Positions 8,398 to 17,410 of a stretch of 64,000 bases of DNA are shown one piece after another. The notes under the pieces are model-generated. The model saw only the letters and a program-made list of their open reading frames with translations. It did not search any database and was not told where the DNA came from. Each line of letters opens with the position of its first letter. Positions within the stretch are counted from its first letter, which is position 1. The translations under genes were made by a program, and so were the position numbers. This DNA comes from Heyndrickxia sporothermodurans (GTDB taxonomy: Bacteria; Bacillota; Bacilli; Bacillales; Bacillaceae_C), in NCBI GenBank assembly GCA_016756695.1, contig CP066701.1, positions 2,074,001-2,138,000 on the forward strand, written 5' to 3'.

Positions 8398-8698
8398 AAT
8401 GTCCATGATTTCCTTTTGTCGGATTAGTGATCACAAACTCTTCCTCGGGTACATAGAAAAATTGAATCCATACCCCATCCAAATAGTCTTCATCGCGTTT
8501 GTCTAACAGAATATCGATTCCTTTATCTGTTTTGACAATTTCATCATGCTCTGTTGGATGATCAAATTGCAGTGCGTAATGGGCATGGTCACCATGTACT
8601 TCTGTAATAATTACGCGAAGCATCTTTCCTTCGGATTCTTCGTCCTTTAACATCTTATCCATCACTTTTGCTGCATTACGATTGATTTTAACCTTCAT
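8396..8698 (-). CDS. HesB/IscA-like fold protein without cysteines (YneR-like)
   Basis: This small 100-residue protein matches the Fe-S biosynthesis (HesB/YadR/YfhF) fold. It begins MKVKINRNAAKVMDKML, has a middle block RVIITEVHGDHAHYALQFD, and ends with WIQFFYVPEEEFVITNP. The cysteines that A-type carriers use to hold a cluster are all missing, so a classic scaffold role is unlikely; B. subtilis YneR shows the same pattern. The C-terminus is histidine-rich (NPTKGNHGH). SD GAGGT precedes the ATG. It is a single gene. Confidence 0.7.
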   Translation of the reverse strand: MKVKINRNAAKVMDKMLKDEESEGKMLRVIITEVHGDHAHYALQFDHPTEHDEIVKTDKGIDILLDKRDEDYLDGVWIQFFYVPEEEFVITNPTKGNHGH

Positions 8699-8956
8699 TA
8701 AAATGACCTCAATTCTTTTTCAAGCATGTGCTTAACTGCTATCATTTTATCACAAGAAACCGGGTTCTATACAAATGGAGACGATGGCAACCTGTATTTT
8801 TCCTATTTGATTAATTGTAGAAAAAGGGATCTAAAAACAAGAGGTTGAAACTTATGGTAGAATATTAATAAATAAATTTCTTGTAAAATAAGCTTTTCAT
8901 GCTTATGGTATATTACCAATCAACTCTCAACATGGATGTGAATTGGAGGCATTTTT

Positions 8957-9661
8957 ATGAAAACCTATCAAACTTTACTTTTTGATATAGATGATACGTT
9001 ATTGGATTTTGGAGCGGCCGAGGATTTAGCGTTACGTATGCTGTTTGCAGATCAAGAAATAGTTTTAACAGACGAAATGAAAGCGAGATATGATTTACTC
9101 AATCAAGGTCTTTGGCGATCTTTTGAAGAGGGAACAATTACTCGTGATGAGATAGTAAATACTCGCTTTTCAATCTTCTTAAAGGAATATGGCAAAGAGG
9201 TTGATGGGGCTATTCTTGGAAAGAAATATAGTAGTTATTTAGCTGAAGGACATCAGCGGATTGATGGAGCACTTGAATTAATATCAAATTTGCGGCAAAA
9301 ATATGATCTCTATATCGTAACAAATGGCATCTCCGAGACTCAATATAAACGCCTACATGATTCCGGCTTATACTCACTATTCAAGGATATCTTTGTTTCT
9401 GAAGATACCGGATACCAGAAGCCAATGAAGGAATACTTTGATTATGTCTTTGCCCGAATTCCTCACTTCTCTCAGGAAAAAACATTAATTATCGGGGATT
9501 CATTAAGTGCAGATATTCGGGGTGGATATACTGCAGGAATAGACACATGTTGGTTTAATCCTAGTATGAAGAGCAACAATACTGACGTTATTCCAACCTA
9601 TCAAATTCAGAAACTCGAAGAGCTATATCAAATTTTACAAATAGAATTGAAAGTCGTTTGA
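8957..9661 (+). CDS. yfnB: HAD-family pyrimidine nucleotidase, YfnB/YjjG type
   Basis: This cytoplasmic 5'-nucleotidase belongs to HAD subfamily IA. Motif I is FDIDDTLLDF (nucleophile Asp 10, acid Asp 12), motif II IVTNG (about 120), motif III the Lys in YQKPMKEYFDYV and motif IV IIGDSLSADIRGG. The 234-residue length and the IDDTLLDF opening fit YjjG/YfnB proteins, which in E. coli dephosphorylate non-canonical pyrimidine nucleotides (house-cleaning). SD TTGGAGG precedes the ATG. It is monocistronic between two terminators. Confidence 0.85.
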   Translation: MKTYQTLLFDIDDTLLDFGAAEDLALRMLFADQEIVLTDEMKARYDLLNQGLWRSFEEGTITRDEIVNTRFSIFLKEYGKEVDGAILGKKYSSYLAEGHQRIDGALELISNLRQKYDLYIVTNGISETQYKRLHDSGLYSLFKDIFVSEDTGYQKPMKEYFDYVFARIPHFSQEKTLIIGDSLSADIRGGYTAGIDTCWFNPSMKSNNTDVIPTYQIQKLEELYQILQIELKVV

Positions 9662-9686
9662 GGGATATGGGCCCTATCCGACAATA

Positions 9687-9732
9687 AAAAGGGCACAACT
9701 TTTTCAAATGAAAAGCTGTGCTCTTTTATATA
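9687..9732. terminator. Terminator between yfnB and guaC
   Basis: The stem AAAAGGGCACA (9687-9697) pairs with 9717-9727 with one G-U pair; T-rich tails lie on both sides. It can serve both converging genes. Confidence 0.7.
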
Positions 9733-9757
9733 ATATCGGTCCAAGCTTTAGTTAGAG

Positions 9758-10741
9758 TTAGTACACTCGGTCACCATTAAAAATTGAATTTTTTACAACG
9801 ACATAGTCTACATTACGGATAGCATCTAGTTTACTTCCGCCTGCGTATGAAATAGAGGATTGAAGATCTTGTTCCATTTCAATTAGTGTATCTTGTAATT
9901 TACCTTTATGTTCTACGTGCATTTTCTTGCCTTCTACGTTTTTCTTTTCGCCCTTTTGAAATTCAGAAGCAGAGCCAAAGTATTCTTTATAAAGCTTTCC
10001 ATCTTTCTCAAACGTTTCACCCGGAGATTCTTCGTGTCCTGCAAATAAGGATCCAATCATCACCATCGATGCACCGAAGCGAATTGATTTCGCGATATCC
10101 CCATGTGTACGGATACCACCATCTGCAATAATTGGCTTGCTTGCTGCTTTTGCACACCAACGCAGCGCAGCTAATTGCCAACCACCTGTCCCAAAACCCG
10201 TTTTAATCTTTGTAATACAAACTTTTCCGGGCCCAATTCCGACTTTTGTAGCATCTGCACCCGCATTTTCCAGCTCTCTAACAGCCTCAGGAGTTCCAAC
10301 GTTTCCGGCAATCACAAAGCTTTCTGGTAAGTACATTTTAATATGTTGAATCATATTGATGACTGCATTGGAATGTCCATGCGCTATATCAATCGTAATA
10401 TATTCAGGTACTAGGTTTTCTTCAGCAAGCTGTTGAATGAACTGATATTCTTCCTCTTTCACACCAACGCTAATCGACGCATACAACCCGCGAGATTTCA
10501 TGTCCTTAATAAACGTTGATCGCTTTTCCGGTTGGAAACGATGCATAATATAAAAATAATCGTTTTCTGCTAAGAAAAGGGCTACCTTTTCATCGATGAT
10601 TGTCTGCATGTTGGCTGGAACGACAGGTAATCTAAATGTACGTCCGCCTAATTTTACCGATGTATCACACTCCGAGCGACTATTTACCACACATTTTGCA
10701 GGAATTAATTGAATATCTTCGTAATCAAATACATTTTCCAT
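9758..10741 (-). CDS. guaC: GMP reductase
   Basis: This enzyme reductively deaminates GMP to IMP with NADPH in purine salvage. It has an IMPDH/GMPR TIM barrel of 327 residues. Seen: [15 protein letters not shown] at the start, VPANMQTI, the catalytic loop [11 protein letters not shown] (Cys about 174) and [21 protein letters not shown] for phosphate binding. No CBS domains are present, which separates it from GuaB. The frame opens with GTG at 10750, but ATG 10741 is correctly spaced from SD TAGGAG. A palindrome in its leader suggests local control (10759-10795). Confidence 0.95.
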   Translation of the reverse strand: MENVFDYEDIQLIPAKCVVNSRSECDTSVKLGGRTFRLPVVPANMQTIIDEKVALFLAENDYFYIMHRFQPEKRSTFIKDMKSRGLYASISVGVKEEEYQFIQQLAEENLVPEYITIDIAHGHSNAVINMIQHIKMYLPESFVIAGNVGTPEAVRELENAGADATKVGIGPGKVCITKIKTGFGTGGWQLAALRWCAKAASKPIIADGGIRTHGDIAKSIRFGASMVMIGSLFAGHEESPGETFEKDGKLYKEYFGSASEFQKGEKKNVEGKKMHVEHKGKLQDTLIEMEQDLQSSISYAGGSKLDAIRNVDYVVVKNSIFNGDRVY

Positions 10742-10758
10742 AAATAACACTCCTAAAC

Positions 10759-10795
10759 ACGAATATTGAAATCATTTTCATTGAAAATCATTCGT
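10759..10795 (-). promoter_or_regulatory. Palindrome in guaC leader
   Basis: ACGAAT/ATTCGT outer arms enclose a perfect 7-1-7 palindrome ATTTTCA-T-TGAAAAT (10774-10788). It lies between the guaC SD and a promoter on the minus strand with TTGACA, 17 bases, TAAATT. It could be an operator or an RNA hairpin. The rest of the guaC-to-11112 gap is AT-rich with no further gene seen. Confidence 0.5.
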
Positions 10796-11111
10796 ATATT
10801 TCTAATTTAAAACATTATCTTCATTATGTCAAAGTTTTTTAATTTTTATGTAAAAAGTGGCAGGTCATCTGAAATGGTCAGCTTCCTAAAAAAGTGAAAA
10901 GAAGAAGGAAAAAGCTGATATTTTGACGAATATTGTAAAAGTATAAAAAATTGTGGTACAATTACTGAAATTTAATTTAATAAAATGGCTGTCCATCATC
11001 TTTACTACACCATTCTTAATGGAATACATACAATAACTATGATTTAAACAATACGATAGACGGATAATAGTGAATTAAAATTTTTGTAAATAACTATTGG
11101 GGGACTATGTC

Positions 11112-11264
11112 ATGGAAGAAAAGGATATAGAATTGCAATTTAAAAGAATACTAGACTTCGGATACCAAAAGGGAAACGAAGCAGGCATATCAGCTAATCA
11201 ACTTATTGAAGAACTATCGGAGAAATTGAAAATACTTGTCCATTATGAACGTAAGGAAGACTAG
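11112..11264 (+). CDS. Small hypothetical protein, 50 residues
   Basis: The ORF MEEKDIELQFKRILDFGYQK ends HYERKED and is followed by a strong hairpin. It is charged and probably helical, with no membrane segment. It starts with ATG after GGGGGA, about 9 bases away. No family is recognised. The clean ORF with its own hairpin at the end makes it likelier to be real than a random frame. Confidence 0.5.
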   Translation: MEEKDIELQFKRILDFGYQKGNEAGISANQLIEELSEKLKILVHYERKED

Positions 11265-11299
11265 TGGGAAAGTAAACTTGTTTATTTTCCCACACTAGT
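11260..11299. terminator. Hairpin between the 50-residue ORF and the BASS transporter
   Basis: ACTAGTGGGAAA-type arms (about 11259-11271 and 11287-11300, one bulge) surround an AT-rich loop and overlap both stop codons. There is no long T-run, so termination is probable but not certain. Confidence 0.55.
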
Positions 11300-12260
11300 C
11301 CGACCTTCTGGCCGATACTTCCGTTTTGTCCCTATAGGATAACATGTTTGCAACAAGTGCGCCGATGGTTAGGTTGACGACCATATTGGCAACGGCTGGC
11401 ACGGCGGCAACGGAGCTGATGTGTTGCATGGCAAGGGTTGAAGATAGGGCGGTATTGCAGATGCCTACATGAAAAAGAATGGATCTCCTGCTTGGTTCTG
11501 CAATGTTAAAGTACCGCGCGATCCAATATCCGGCAATCATTGGAATCGATACTTGAAAAAAGACGGCGACAAAGATCAGCGGGAGCAACTTAATATGTTG
11601 GTGCAAGGATTGTTGCGCTCCCGAAATAACGGATAACACGACAATAAATAACGCAATAGTAGAAATGAATGACGTATAAGGTTGGACATACTTCACCTTA
11701 TCGTACCACTTCCACTGCAAGAACAACCCAACAAAAAGAGGGATGAACACGATATAAATAATATTAAAAAATAATGGTAAAAAAGCAATTTCAATAAATT
11801 TTCCGGCAGAAACTTGGACAAGTGTTGGCGTCAAAAGTGGTGAGATGATTGTATCCATCGTGGCCATCGTGATGCTTAATGCAACTTCACCTCCAGCAAT
11901 AAATGTATATAAATTAGCGGATGTTCCACTAGGAACAGTACCAGCTAAAATGACCCCGGCTGCGATTTCAGGTTCTGCTTGAAAGAATAGAAAGGCAATC
12001 ACGATTGTTATCCCCACTGTAATGATCCATTTCAATGCGACCCCGATCAATGCATTTTTCGGCTTTTTCAATACAGACAAAATACTTTGACTTGAAAGTG
12101 ACATCCCCATTAAAAGAAAAATAGTCCCTAATCCAATTCCTGTAAAACTTCTGATCGAACGGAAAGTATTTGGGAAAACATATGAAATAATCGACAACAA
12201 AACGATCCATAAAGGCAAAAACTTCGATAACATCCTCATGCAAAATTGGAAAATCTTCAT
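11295..12260 (-). CDS. BASS-family transporter (PanS/YocS-like)
   Basis: This is a sodium-coupled carrier of the bile acid:sodium symporter family. It has about ten membrane segments, and the family motif region reads GVILAGTVPSGTSANLYTFI, followed by GEVALSITMATMDTIISPLL. The start at 12260 (MKIFQ) has SD GGAGG at ideal distance; the open frame to 12305 lacks one. It has 321 residues, usual for PanS-like members that move keto acids such as ketopantoate. It is divergent from the IclR regulator of the catabolic operon, so it may carry a related acid. Substrate is inferred. Confidence 0.8.
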   Translation of the reverse strand: MKIFQFCMRMLSKFLPLWIVLLSIISYVFPNTFRSIRSFTGIGLGTIFLLMGMSLSSQSILSVLKKPKNALIGVALKWIITVGITIVIAFLFFQAEPEIAAGVILAGTVPSGTSANLYTFIAGGEVALSITMATMDTIISPLLTPTLVQVSAGKFIEIAFLPLFFNIIYIVFIPLFVGLFLQWKWYDKVKYVQPYTSFISTIALFIVVLSVISGAQQSLHQHIKLLPLIFVAVFFQVSIPMIAGYWIARYFNIAEPSRRSILFHVGICNTALSSTLAMQHISSVAAVPAVANMVVNLTIGALVANMLSYRDKTEVSARRSD

Positions 12261-12369
12261 AGAATTACCTCCGACTATTCCTTCCAACATATTAAATACT
12301 ACCAATTTACTATAATTTATATCTAATAAACAATAATTTTATCGAAAAAATATAAATATTAATAACATA

Positions 12370-12399
12370 TTGACAATTTTAAAATACCTAATTTATAAT
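12370..12399 (+). promoter_or_regulatory. Sigma-A type promoter of the catabolic operon
   Basis: TTGACA (12370-12375) and TATAAT (12394-12399) are separated by 18 bases, 33 bases before the IclR start. Both hexamers are perfect matches to the consensus. Confidence 0.75.
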
Positions 12400-12431
12400 A
12401 ATCCCGTAAAATGTAACTAAAGTTCCGAATA

Positions 12432-13223
12432 ATGAAACCAAATACGGAGGTGATTCCATTCGCAGAAGTTCTTAAAACAGTAGAGAAGGCATTCAAATTA
12501 GTAGAAATGCTTGCAGAGAAGCCAATGACATTTACCGAAATGGTAAGCAAAGCAAAGAGCAATAAAGCAACAATTCATCGTTTTCTTTCCACCTTTGACC
12601 AGTTAGGTTACATCACAAAAGACCATCAAGAGAAATATTACTTATCACAACAATGGTTACAAATTGCCCAAAAGGCATCTGACAACTTAGACCTCAACAG
12701 TATTGCACGACCATATCTCCAATCCATCGCAGAAAAAGTAAATGAAAGTACTTTCTTGGCACAGTTTGTAGGGGATCAAGTTCTTTATGTAGAAAAAATG
12801 GAAAGCCAATCAGCTGCCCGCATTGTATTGGGAGTTGGAAAACATGCACCATTATACTGTGTCGCATCCGGGAAACTATACTTAGCACATCTAACCGAAA
12901 AACAACTAGATTCATATTTTTTAAGAAACAAATTGGAAGCGCATACAGAGAATACGATTACGAGCAGGACTCAACTGATAGTTGAATTAGAAAAGGTTCG
13001 GAAAAATGGCTATGCCATTGACCGTGAAGAATGGGAGAAAGGATTAAAGGGAATTGCCTTCCCCATTTATAATGCGCGAAACGAATTGGCAGGTGCACTC
13101 TGTGTCGCCGGATTATCCTATCGATTTGATGATGAGGTAATGGAAAAAGCGATTATTCTTGGAAAACACGCAACAAAAGATCTTTCATTAAGACTAGGAT
13201 TTATAAACAAGGGGGAATTGTAA
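12432..13223 (+). CDS. IclR-family transcriptional regulator
   Basis: A winged-helix DNA-binding domain occupies the N-terminus (KTVEKAFKLVEMLAEKPMTF, then SNKATIHRFLSTFDQLGYI), and a GAF-like effector domain the C-terminus (RIVLGVGKHAPLYCVASGK, later GIAFPIYNARNELAGALCVAG). It has 263 residues, normal for IclR. It is the first gene of the TRAP/CoA operon and divergent from the BASS transporter, so it probably senses the operon's substrate or a CoA-free intermediate. The ATG lacks an SD, while a strong GGAGGTGAT at 12446 has no in-frame start after it, so the exact start is uncertain. Confidence 0.88.
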   Translation: MKPNTEVIPFAEVLKTVEKAFKLVEMLAEKPMTFTEMVSKAKSNKATIHRFLSTFDQLGYITKDHQEKYYLSQQWLQIAQKASDNLDLNSIARPYLQSIAEKVNESTFLAQFVGDQVLYVEKMESQSAARIVLGVGKHAPLYCVASGKLYLAHLTEKQLDSYFLRNKLEAHTENTITSRTQLIVELEKVRKNGYAIDREEWEKGLKGIAFPIYNARNELAGALCVAGLSYRFDDEVMEKAIILGKHATKDLSLRLGFINKGEL

Positions 13224-14237
13224 ATGAAGGGGAGAAAACTAGCACTAATCATTGTGAGCGCTATTTTGTTGGTTGCATTAGCGGGATGTGGCAGCTCAAA
13301 AAGCGCCTCTGGAGGGAAAAAAAGTTATAACCTAAAAATGTCTGTTACCGTTTCTGAATCTTCAACATGGTATAAAGCCGCGGAGAAATTCGCGAAGGAA
13401 GTAGAAGAGAAAACAGATGGAAGAATCAAAACAAAGGTTTATCCAAATGAACAATTATCCGGCGGCGATTCTGCCAAAGGTGTAGAAATGCTTGTAAAAG
13501 GATCAACCGATTTCAGCTATCATTCACCTATTATCTATTCTGTTCTCGACGCTCGTCTCGGTGTTGTCAGTGCCCCATTTCTATTTAAAGACTTAAATGA
13601 AGTTGATCAAAAAATGAATGGAAAAGGTGGAGAAGAGTTAAAGAAAATCCTCTCAGAAAAAGGCATCGAAACATTAGGCTTTGGTGAAAACGGCTTTAGA
13701 CAAGTTACTAACAGTGTTCATCCAATTAAAACGCCTCCAGACTTGAAAGGATTAAAAATACGTATTCCAGGTATCAAAATGTATACCGATTTATGGAGAG
13801 GGTATGGAGCAGATCCAACGGCTATGACATTCTCTGAAGTATTTACAGCTTTACAGCAACATACGATTGATGGTCAAGAAAACCCAATTGACGTTATTTA
13901 TTCTTCTAAGCTAAATGAAGTTCAAAAATACATCTCAATGTGGAATTATTCCTATGACCCGTTAATTTTCGGTATGAACAAAAAGAAATTCGACAGTATG
14001 AGTCCAGACGATCAAAAAATTATTAAAGAAGCTGCAAAAAATGCGAATGAGTATCAAATTAAATTAGCTCGTGAACAAGAAGAAAAACAAATTCAAGAAT
14101 TAAAAGATTCTGGGATGGAATTTTATTATCCAACCGATGCTGAAATCGAACAATTTAAAAAAGCATCAGAAAATATTTATAAAACGTATGAAAAAGATTG
14201 GGGAGCTGACTTGTTGAAAGCCTTTCAAGAAAGCTAA
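13224..14237 (+). CDS. TRAP transporter solute-binding lipoprotein, DctP type
   Basis: This is the extracellular receptor for a carboxylate. The lipoprotein signal peptide ends in LAGC (Cys about 21). The DctP fold is shown by ADPTAMTFSEVFTALQQHTI and DGQENPIDVIYSSK, and by the ligand-carboxylate arginine region GLKIRIPG. It has 337 residues, normal for the family. Its ATG follows the regulator's TAA with no gap. TRAP systems use ion gradients and typically take up dicarboxylates, sugar acids or aromatic acids; the substrate here is unknown. Confidence 0.92.
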   Translation: MKGRKLALIIVSAILLVALAGCGSSKSASGGKKSYNLKMSVTVSESSTWYKAAEKFAKEVEEKTDGRIKTKVYPNEQLSGGDSAKGVEMLVKGSTDFSYHSPIIYSVLDARLGVVSAPFLFKDLNEVDQKMNGKGGEELKKILSEKGIETLGFGENGFRQVTNSVHPIKTPPDLKGLKIRIPGIKMYTDLWRGYGADPTAMTFSEVFTALQQHTIDGQENPIDVIYSSKLNEVQKYISMWNYSYDPLIFGMNKKKFDSMSPDDQKIIKEAAKNANEYQIKLAREQEEKQIQELKDSGMEFYYPTDAEIEQFKKASENIYKTYEKDWGADLLKAFQES

Positions 14238-14251
14238 GAGGGGGAACGTTC

Positions 14252-14740
14252 ATGTCTAAGATAATTGCTTATATAGAAAATACTGTCTTAGCAGTTTCAT
14301 TAGGTGTAATGAGTCTAGTAGCATTTGCTAATATCGTTTCACGCTATTTATTCCATTACTCTATTTCATTTACGGAAGAGGTGACCGTTAACCTATTTGT
14401 CCTGGTTACCTTTTTAGGTGCTGCGGCGGGGATTAGAAACAATGCCCATCTCGGTTTCTCTATGTTATTTGATAAGTTAACCGGCGTACCCAAAAAAGTG
14501 CTAATTGTTTTTAGCAGCACACTTATTTCCGTCATCTTTCTCGTTTTTGTCTACTTTGGCTATGACATGGTCAGTTTTCAAGTAGAATCGAATCAAATGA
14601 CACCCGCACTGGGCTTGCATCAATGGATTTTTACATTAGGATTTCCGATTGGTTGTCTATTTGGTTTATATCGGGCGATTGAAGCTGGCTTCATTGAATG
14701 GAAAGAAACGAAAGCTAATGAAAGTGGGGTTAAAGCATGA
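14252..14740 (+). CDS. TRAP transporter small permease, DctQ type
   Basis: This 162-residue membrane protein has four hydrophobic helices and the DctQ hallmark SFTEEVTVNLFVLVTFLGAA after the first two. It forms the small subunit with DctM. SD GAGGGGG lies before the ATG. The end overlaps the DctM start by 4 bases (ATGA), so translation is coupled. Confidence 0.9.
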   Translation: MSKIIAYIENTVLAVSLGVMSLVAFANIVSRYLFHYSISFTEEVTVNLFVLVTFLGAAAGIRNNAHLGFSMLFDKLTGVPKKVLIVFSSTLISVIFLVFVYFGYDMVSFQVESNQMTPALGLHQWIFTLGFPIGCLFGLYRAIEAGFIEWKETKANESGVKA

Positions 14741-16074
14741 CAACACTTTTACTATTTGGGATCTTTGCCCTACTCGTTATCATTAGAATTCCGATCGCAA
14801 TCTCCTTAGCGGTCTCCTCCATTGTTGTTCTCTTAGTAAGTGGAGGAATTGATAATCTTGCACTCGTACCGGATGTGTTATATTCCAGTGTTGCGAAATT
14901 CACACTTCTGGCAATTCCGTTCTTTGTCCTTGCCGGAGTCATTATGGATTATGCAGGGATTTCGAAGCGCTTGATTCATTTTGCTGATGTATGTGTCGGT
15001 CATCTTAAAGGCGGAATGATCTTTGTAACTGTCATAACAGCAATTTTCTTTGCTGCTATTTCGGGGTCTGGACCAGCTACGGTTGCTGCAATCGGAAGTA
15101 TTCTCATTCCGGCCCTTGTGAAAAATGGAATGAAACGAGAATCGGCAAGTGCGTTGTTAGCAAGTTCCGGTTCTATTGGGATTGTTATCCCTCCAAGTAT
15201 TGCCTTCATCGTTTTTGCCGTTGTTGCTGGTGATCAGATTAGTATTTCTATTGGACGTTTATTTGTTGCCGGAATTATTCCAGGATTATTAATGGGAATT
15301 GGTTTCATTATTTCGGCGCTTTATGTAAAAAACAGAGGCTTAGTTAGGCAGTCGATTGGCAATGAAGAGGTTGCTGCTACTTTAGAAAAAAGAGAAAGAG
15401 CATCTGGAAAGGAAGTTTTTAAAGCCTTCCGCAGTGCGATTTGGGGGCTTTTAATACCAGTCATTATTCTTGGCGGTATTTACGGAGGAATATTTACCCC
15501 AACAGAAGCAGCTGTTGTTGCTGTCTTTTACGGATTTATCGTCGGGATCTTTATTTATCGTGAATTGAGTATAAAAGATATTTTTAAAATTCTTTATGAT
15601 GCGTCGATCCAAACAGCAGTTATCACATTTATTGTCAGTGCCGCATCCTTATTCGCGTATATCATTACAACTGAACAAATTGCACAAACAATGTCGGATT
15701 CGTTATTAGGTCTTTCATCCAGTCCAATTGTCTCACTATTAATCATCAATGTTATTTTGTTAATTGCTGGTGCATTTATCGATGCGATTTCTGCGTTCTA
15801 TATTTTTGTTCCGATTTTAATTCCAGTGATTATACACTTCAATATTGATCCAACCGTGTTCGGTGTCTTTATGACAGTCAACCTTGCAATCGGATTATTT
15901 ACACCGCCAGTCGGATTGAATTTATATGTAGCTAGCGGGATTGGAAATGTGAAGATCCATAAAATTTCAAAGGCTATCGTTCCATTTTTAATATCGGCTG
16001 TCATTGTTTTGCTTTTGATTACGTATATTCCAGCACTGTCAACATTTTTACCTAATTTAATGGGGATCAAATAA
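14737..16074 (+). CDS. TRAP transporter large permease, DctM type
   Basis: This 445-residue transport subunit has about 12 membrane segments. Family signatures include IPFFVLAGVIMDYAGISKRL, FAAISGSGPATVAAIGSI, the substrate loop SSGSIGIVIPPSIAFIVFAV and GLFTPPVGLNLYVASGI near the end. It probably works with the two preceding proteins as a high-affinity carboxylate importer feeding the CoA pathway downstream. Confidence 0.93.
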   Translation: MTTLLLFGIFALLVIIRIPIAISLAVSSIVVLLVSGGIDNLALVPDVLYSSVAKFTLLAIPFFVLAGVIMDYAGISKRLIHFADVCVGHLKGGMIFVTVITAIFFAAISGSGPATVAAIGSILIPALVKNGMKRESASALLASSGSIGIVIPPSIAFIVFAVVAGDQISISIGRLFVAGIIPGLLMGIGFIISALYVKNRGLVRQSIGNEEVAATLEKRERASGKEVFKAFRSAIWGLLIPVIILGGIYGGIFTPTEAAVVAVFYGFIVGIFIYRELSIKDIFKILYDASIQTAVITFIVSAASLFAYIITTEQIAQTMSDSLLGLSSSPIVSLLIINVILLIAGAFIDAISAFYIFVPILIPVIIHFNIDPTVFGVFMTVNLAIGLFTPPVGLNLYVASGIGNVKIHKISKAIVPFLISAVIVLLLITYIPALSTFLPNLMGIK

Positions 16075-16079
16075 TTATC

Positions 16080-16105
16080 GGCCCCTTTTCAGATTGAAAA
16101 GGGCC
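16080..16105 (+). repeat. Intercistronic hairpin after the TRAP genes
   Basis: GGCCCCTTTTCA pairs with TGAAAAGGGCC with one bulged C. No T-run follows, so it looks more like an mRNA-stabilising or partial-attenuation hairpin than a full terminator. The next gene starts 26 bases later. Confidence 0.55.
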
Positions 16106-16130
16106 AACAAAATTAAAGGAGCTGTTCTAA

Positions 16131-16901
16131 ATGGGGAAACTTGAAGGTCATGTAGCGATAATAACTGGTGCATCTGGTGGAATTGGCGGTGGATGTGCAT
16201 ATAGGCTTGCCCAAGAAGGTGCCAATATAGTGATTGTTGATTTAATCGATGCAAGTGAGATGGTAGAAAAAATCACATTGGAATTTCCGGAAAGCAAGGT
16301 TCGATCCCATCAAATCGACATTCGCGATAATGATGAAATTCAATCAGTTGTTGATCAAACGGTTGAAGAGTTTGGAAAAATCGATATTTTAATTAATAAT
16401 GCAGGAACATGCGGACGTGTTGATATTGAAGAAATGACAGAAGAAATTTGGGATCGCGACTTAAACACAAATTTAAAAGCCACTTTCTTCTTTACGCAAA
16501 AGGTCCTTTATCCACATATGGTTTCTCGGGGATATGGACGAATTGTAAATATTAGTTCGATTTCGGGAATGAATGGCGGGCATATTTCCGGATTTGATGC
16601 AAATAGCTGGAAGGGAAGATCGGGACCTGCTTATGCTGCAAGTAAAGGTGGAGTAATTGCTTTAACGAAGTGGGTAGCAAAAGAGCTCGGTGCAAAGGGC
16701 ATTACTTGTAATAGTGTGGCACCTGGTGCGGTCGAATCAAGAATTACAAGTGGGATCGCCTATAATCTGGATAATCAAGTTGTGAAGCGTATGGGGCAGC
16801 CGGAAGATATTGCTGAAGCAGTATGTTATTTTAGTACGCCAGAATCTAGCTATACTACTGGGCAAACACTTCGCGTATGTGGTGGTGCAGTATTTGCATA
16901 A
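16131..16901 (+). CDS. Short-chain dehydrogenase/reductase
   Basis: This is a classical SDR (256 residues, Rossmann fold). The cofactor motif TGASGGIGGGCAYRLA lies at about residues 12-27, NNAG at about 90, the catalytic Ser is in VNISSISGMNGG and the catalytic pair is in YAASKGGV; PG(A) lies in VAPGAVESR. Asp at the end of the second strand (VIVDLID) suggests NAD(H) use. It follows the TRAP genes and precedes CoA enzymes, so it probably oxidises a hydroxyl group of the imported acid or its CoA ester. The insertion GHISGFDANSWKGRSG before the Tyr is longer than usual. Confidence 0.85.
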   Translation: MGKLEGHVAIITGASGGIGGGCAYRLAQEGANIVIVDLIDASEMVEKITLEFPESKVRSHQIDIRDNDEIQSVVDQTVEEFGKIDILINNAGTCGRVDIEEMTEEIWDRDLNTNLKATFFFTQKVLYPHMVSRGYGRIVNISSISGMNGGHISGFDANSWKGRSGPAYAASKGGVIALTKWVAKELGAKGITCNSVAPGAVESRITSGIAYNLDNQVVKRMGQPEDIAEAVCYFSTPESSYTTGQTLRVCGGAVFA

Positions 16902-16936
16902 GTAAGAAGAATGTGTAAACAAAGGGGGAAGAGAGC

Positions 16937-17410
16937 ATGCGGCAGTCACATTCTCAATATAATGAAGAAAAAGGAATTTTATTAGGAAGTCTCGCGAAAG
17001 ATGATGATTTGCTATTAGGTATTTTAAAGCAATGTGAAAAAAACAATATTCGAGCGGGAGCCTTTCATTGTATTGGCTCTTTGAAATCAGTGAATTATTG
17101 CATATTAGAAAAAGTGAACGGGGAATACACCTATACAACACCAATTAAGGAAAGTAAAACAGTCGAGCTTCTTAGTGGAAATGGCTTTATCGGTGTGAAA
17201 GAGGATGGCAGTCCAGACATTCATCTTCATGGAATTTTTATCGATGAGAAGGGCAAAATTGCCGGTGGTCACTTTCTTGAAGGTGGGAATTCGGTTGCTG
17301 TTACTGTTGAGTTTTCTGTTACTGCCTCTTCTGATGCAGTAGCAATTCGAGAGGCGATTCCCGGTACAGAATTTCGAGTTTTCAATTTTTATAAAGAGGG
17401 GGAAAAGTAG
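16937..17410 (+). CDS. PPC (DUF296) domain protein
   Basis: This 157-residue protein is covered by one PPC/DUF296 domain. The typical block DIHLHGIFIDEKGKIAGGHF (about residues 95-114) carries the paired histidines and the GGH motif that may bind metal. In plants the domain accompanies AT-hooks, but no AT-hook is present here. Bacterial single-domain members are uncharacterised. It is in the operon with SD GGGGGAAGA and abuts the next start with no gap, so a role in the pathway is likely, perhaps as an enzyme or metabolite-binding protein. Confidence 0.75.
   Translation: MRQSHSQYNEEKGILLGSLAKDDDLLLGILKQCEKNNIRAGAFHCIGSLKSVNYCILEKVNGEYTYTTPIKESKTVELLSGNGFIGVKEDGSPDIHLHGIFIDEKGKIAGGHFLEGGNSVAVTVEFSVTASSDAVAIREAIPGTEFRVFNFYKEGEK

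Noticed and set aside
12260-12431. Operator between the BASS gene and iclR
   Set aside because: The region is very AT-rich and short palindromes occur by chance; only the promoter hexamers stand out.
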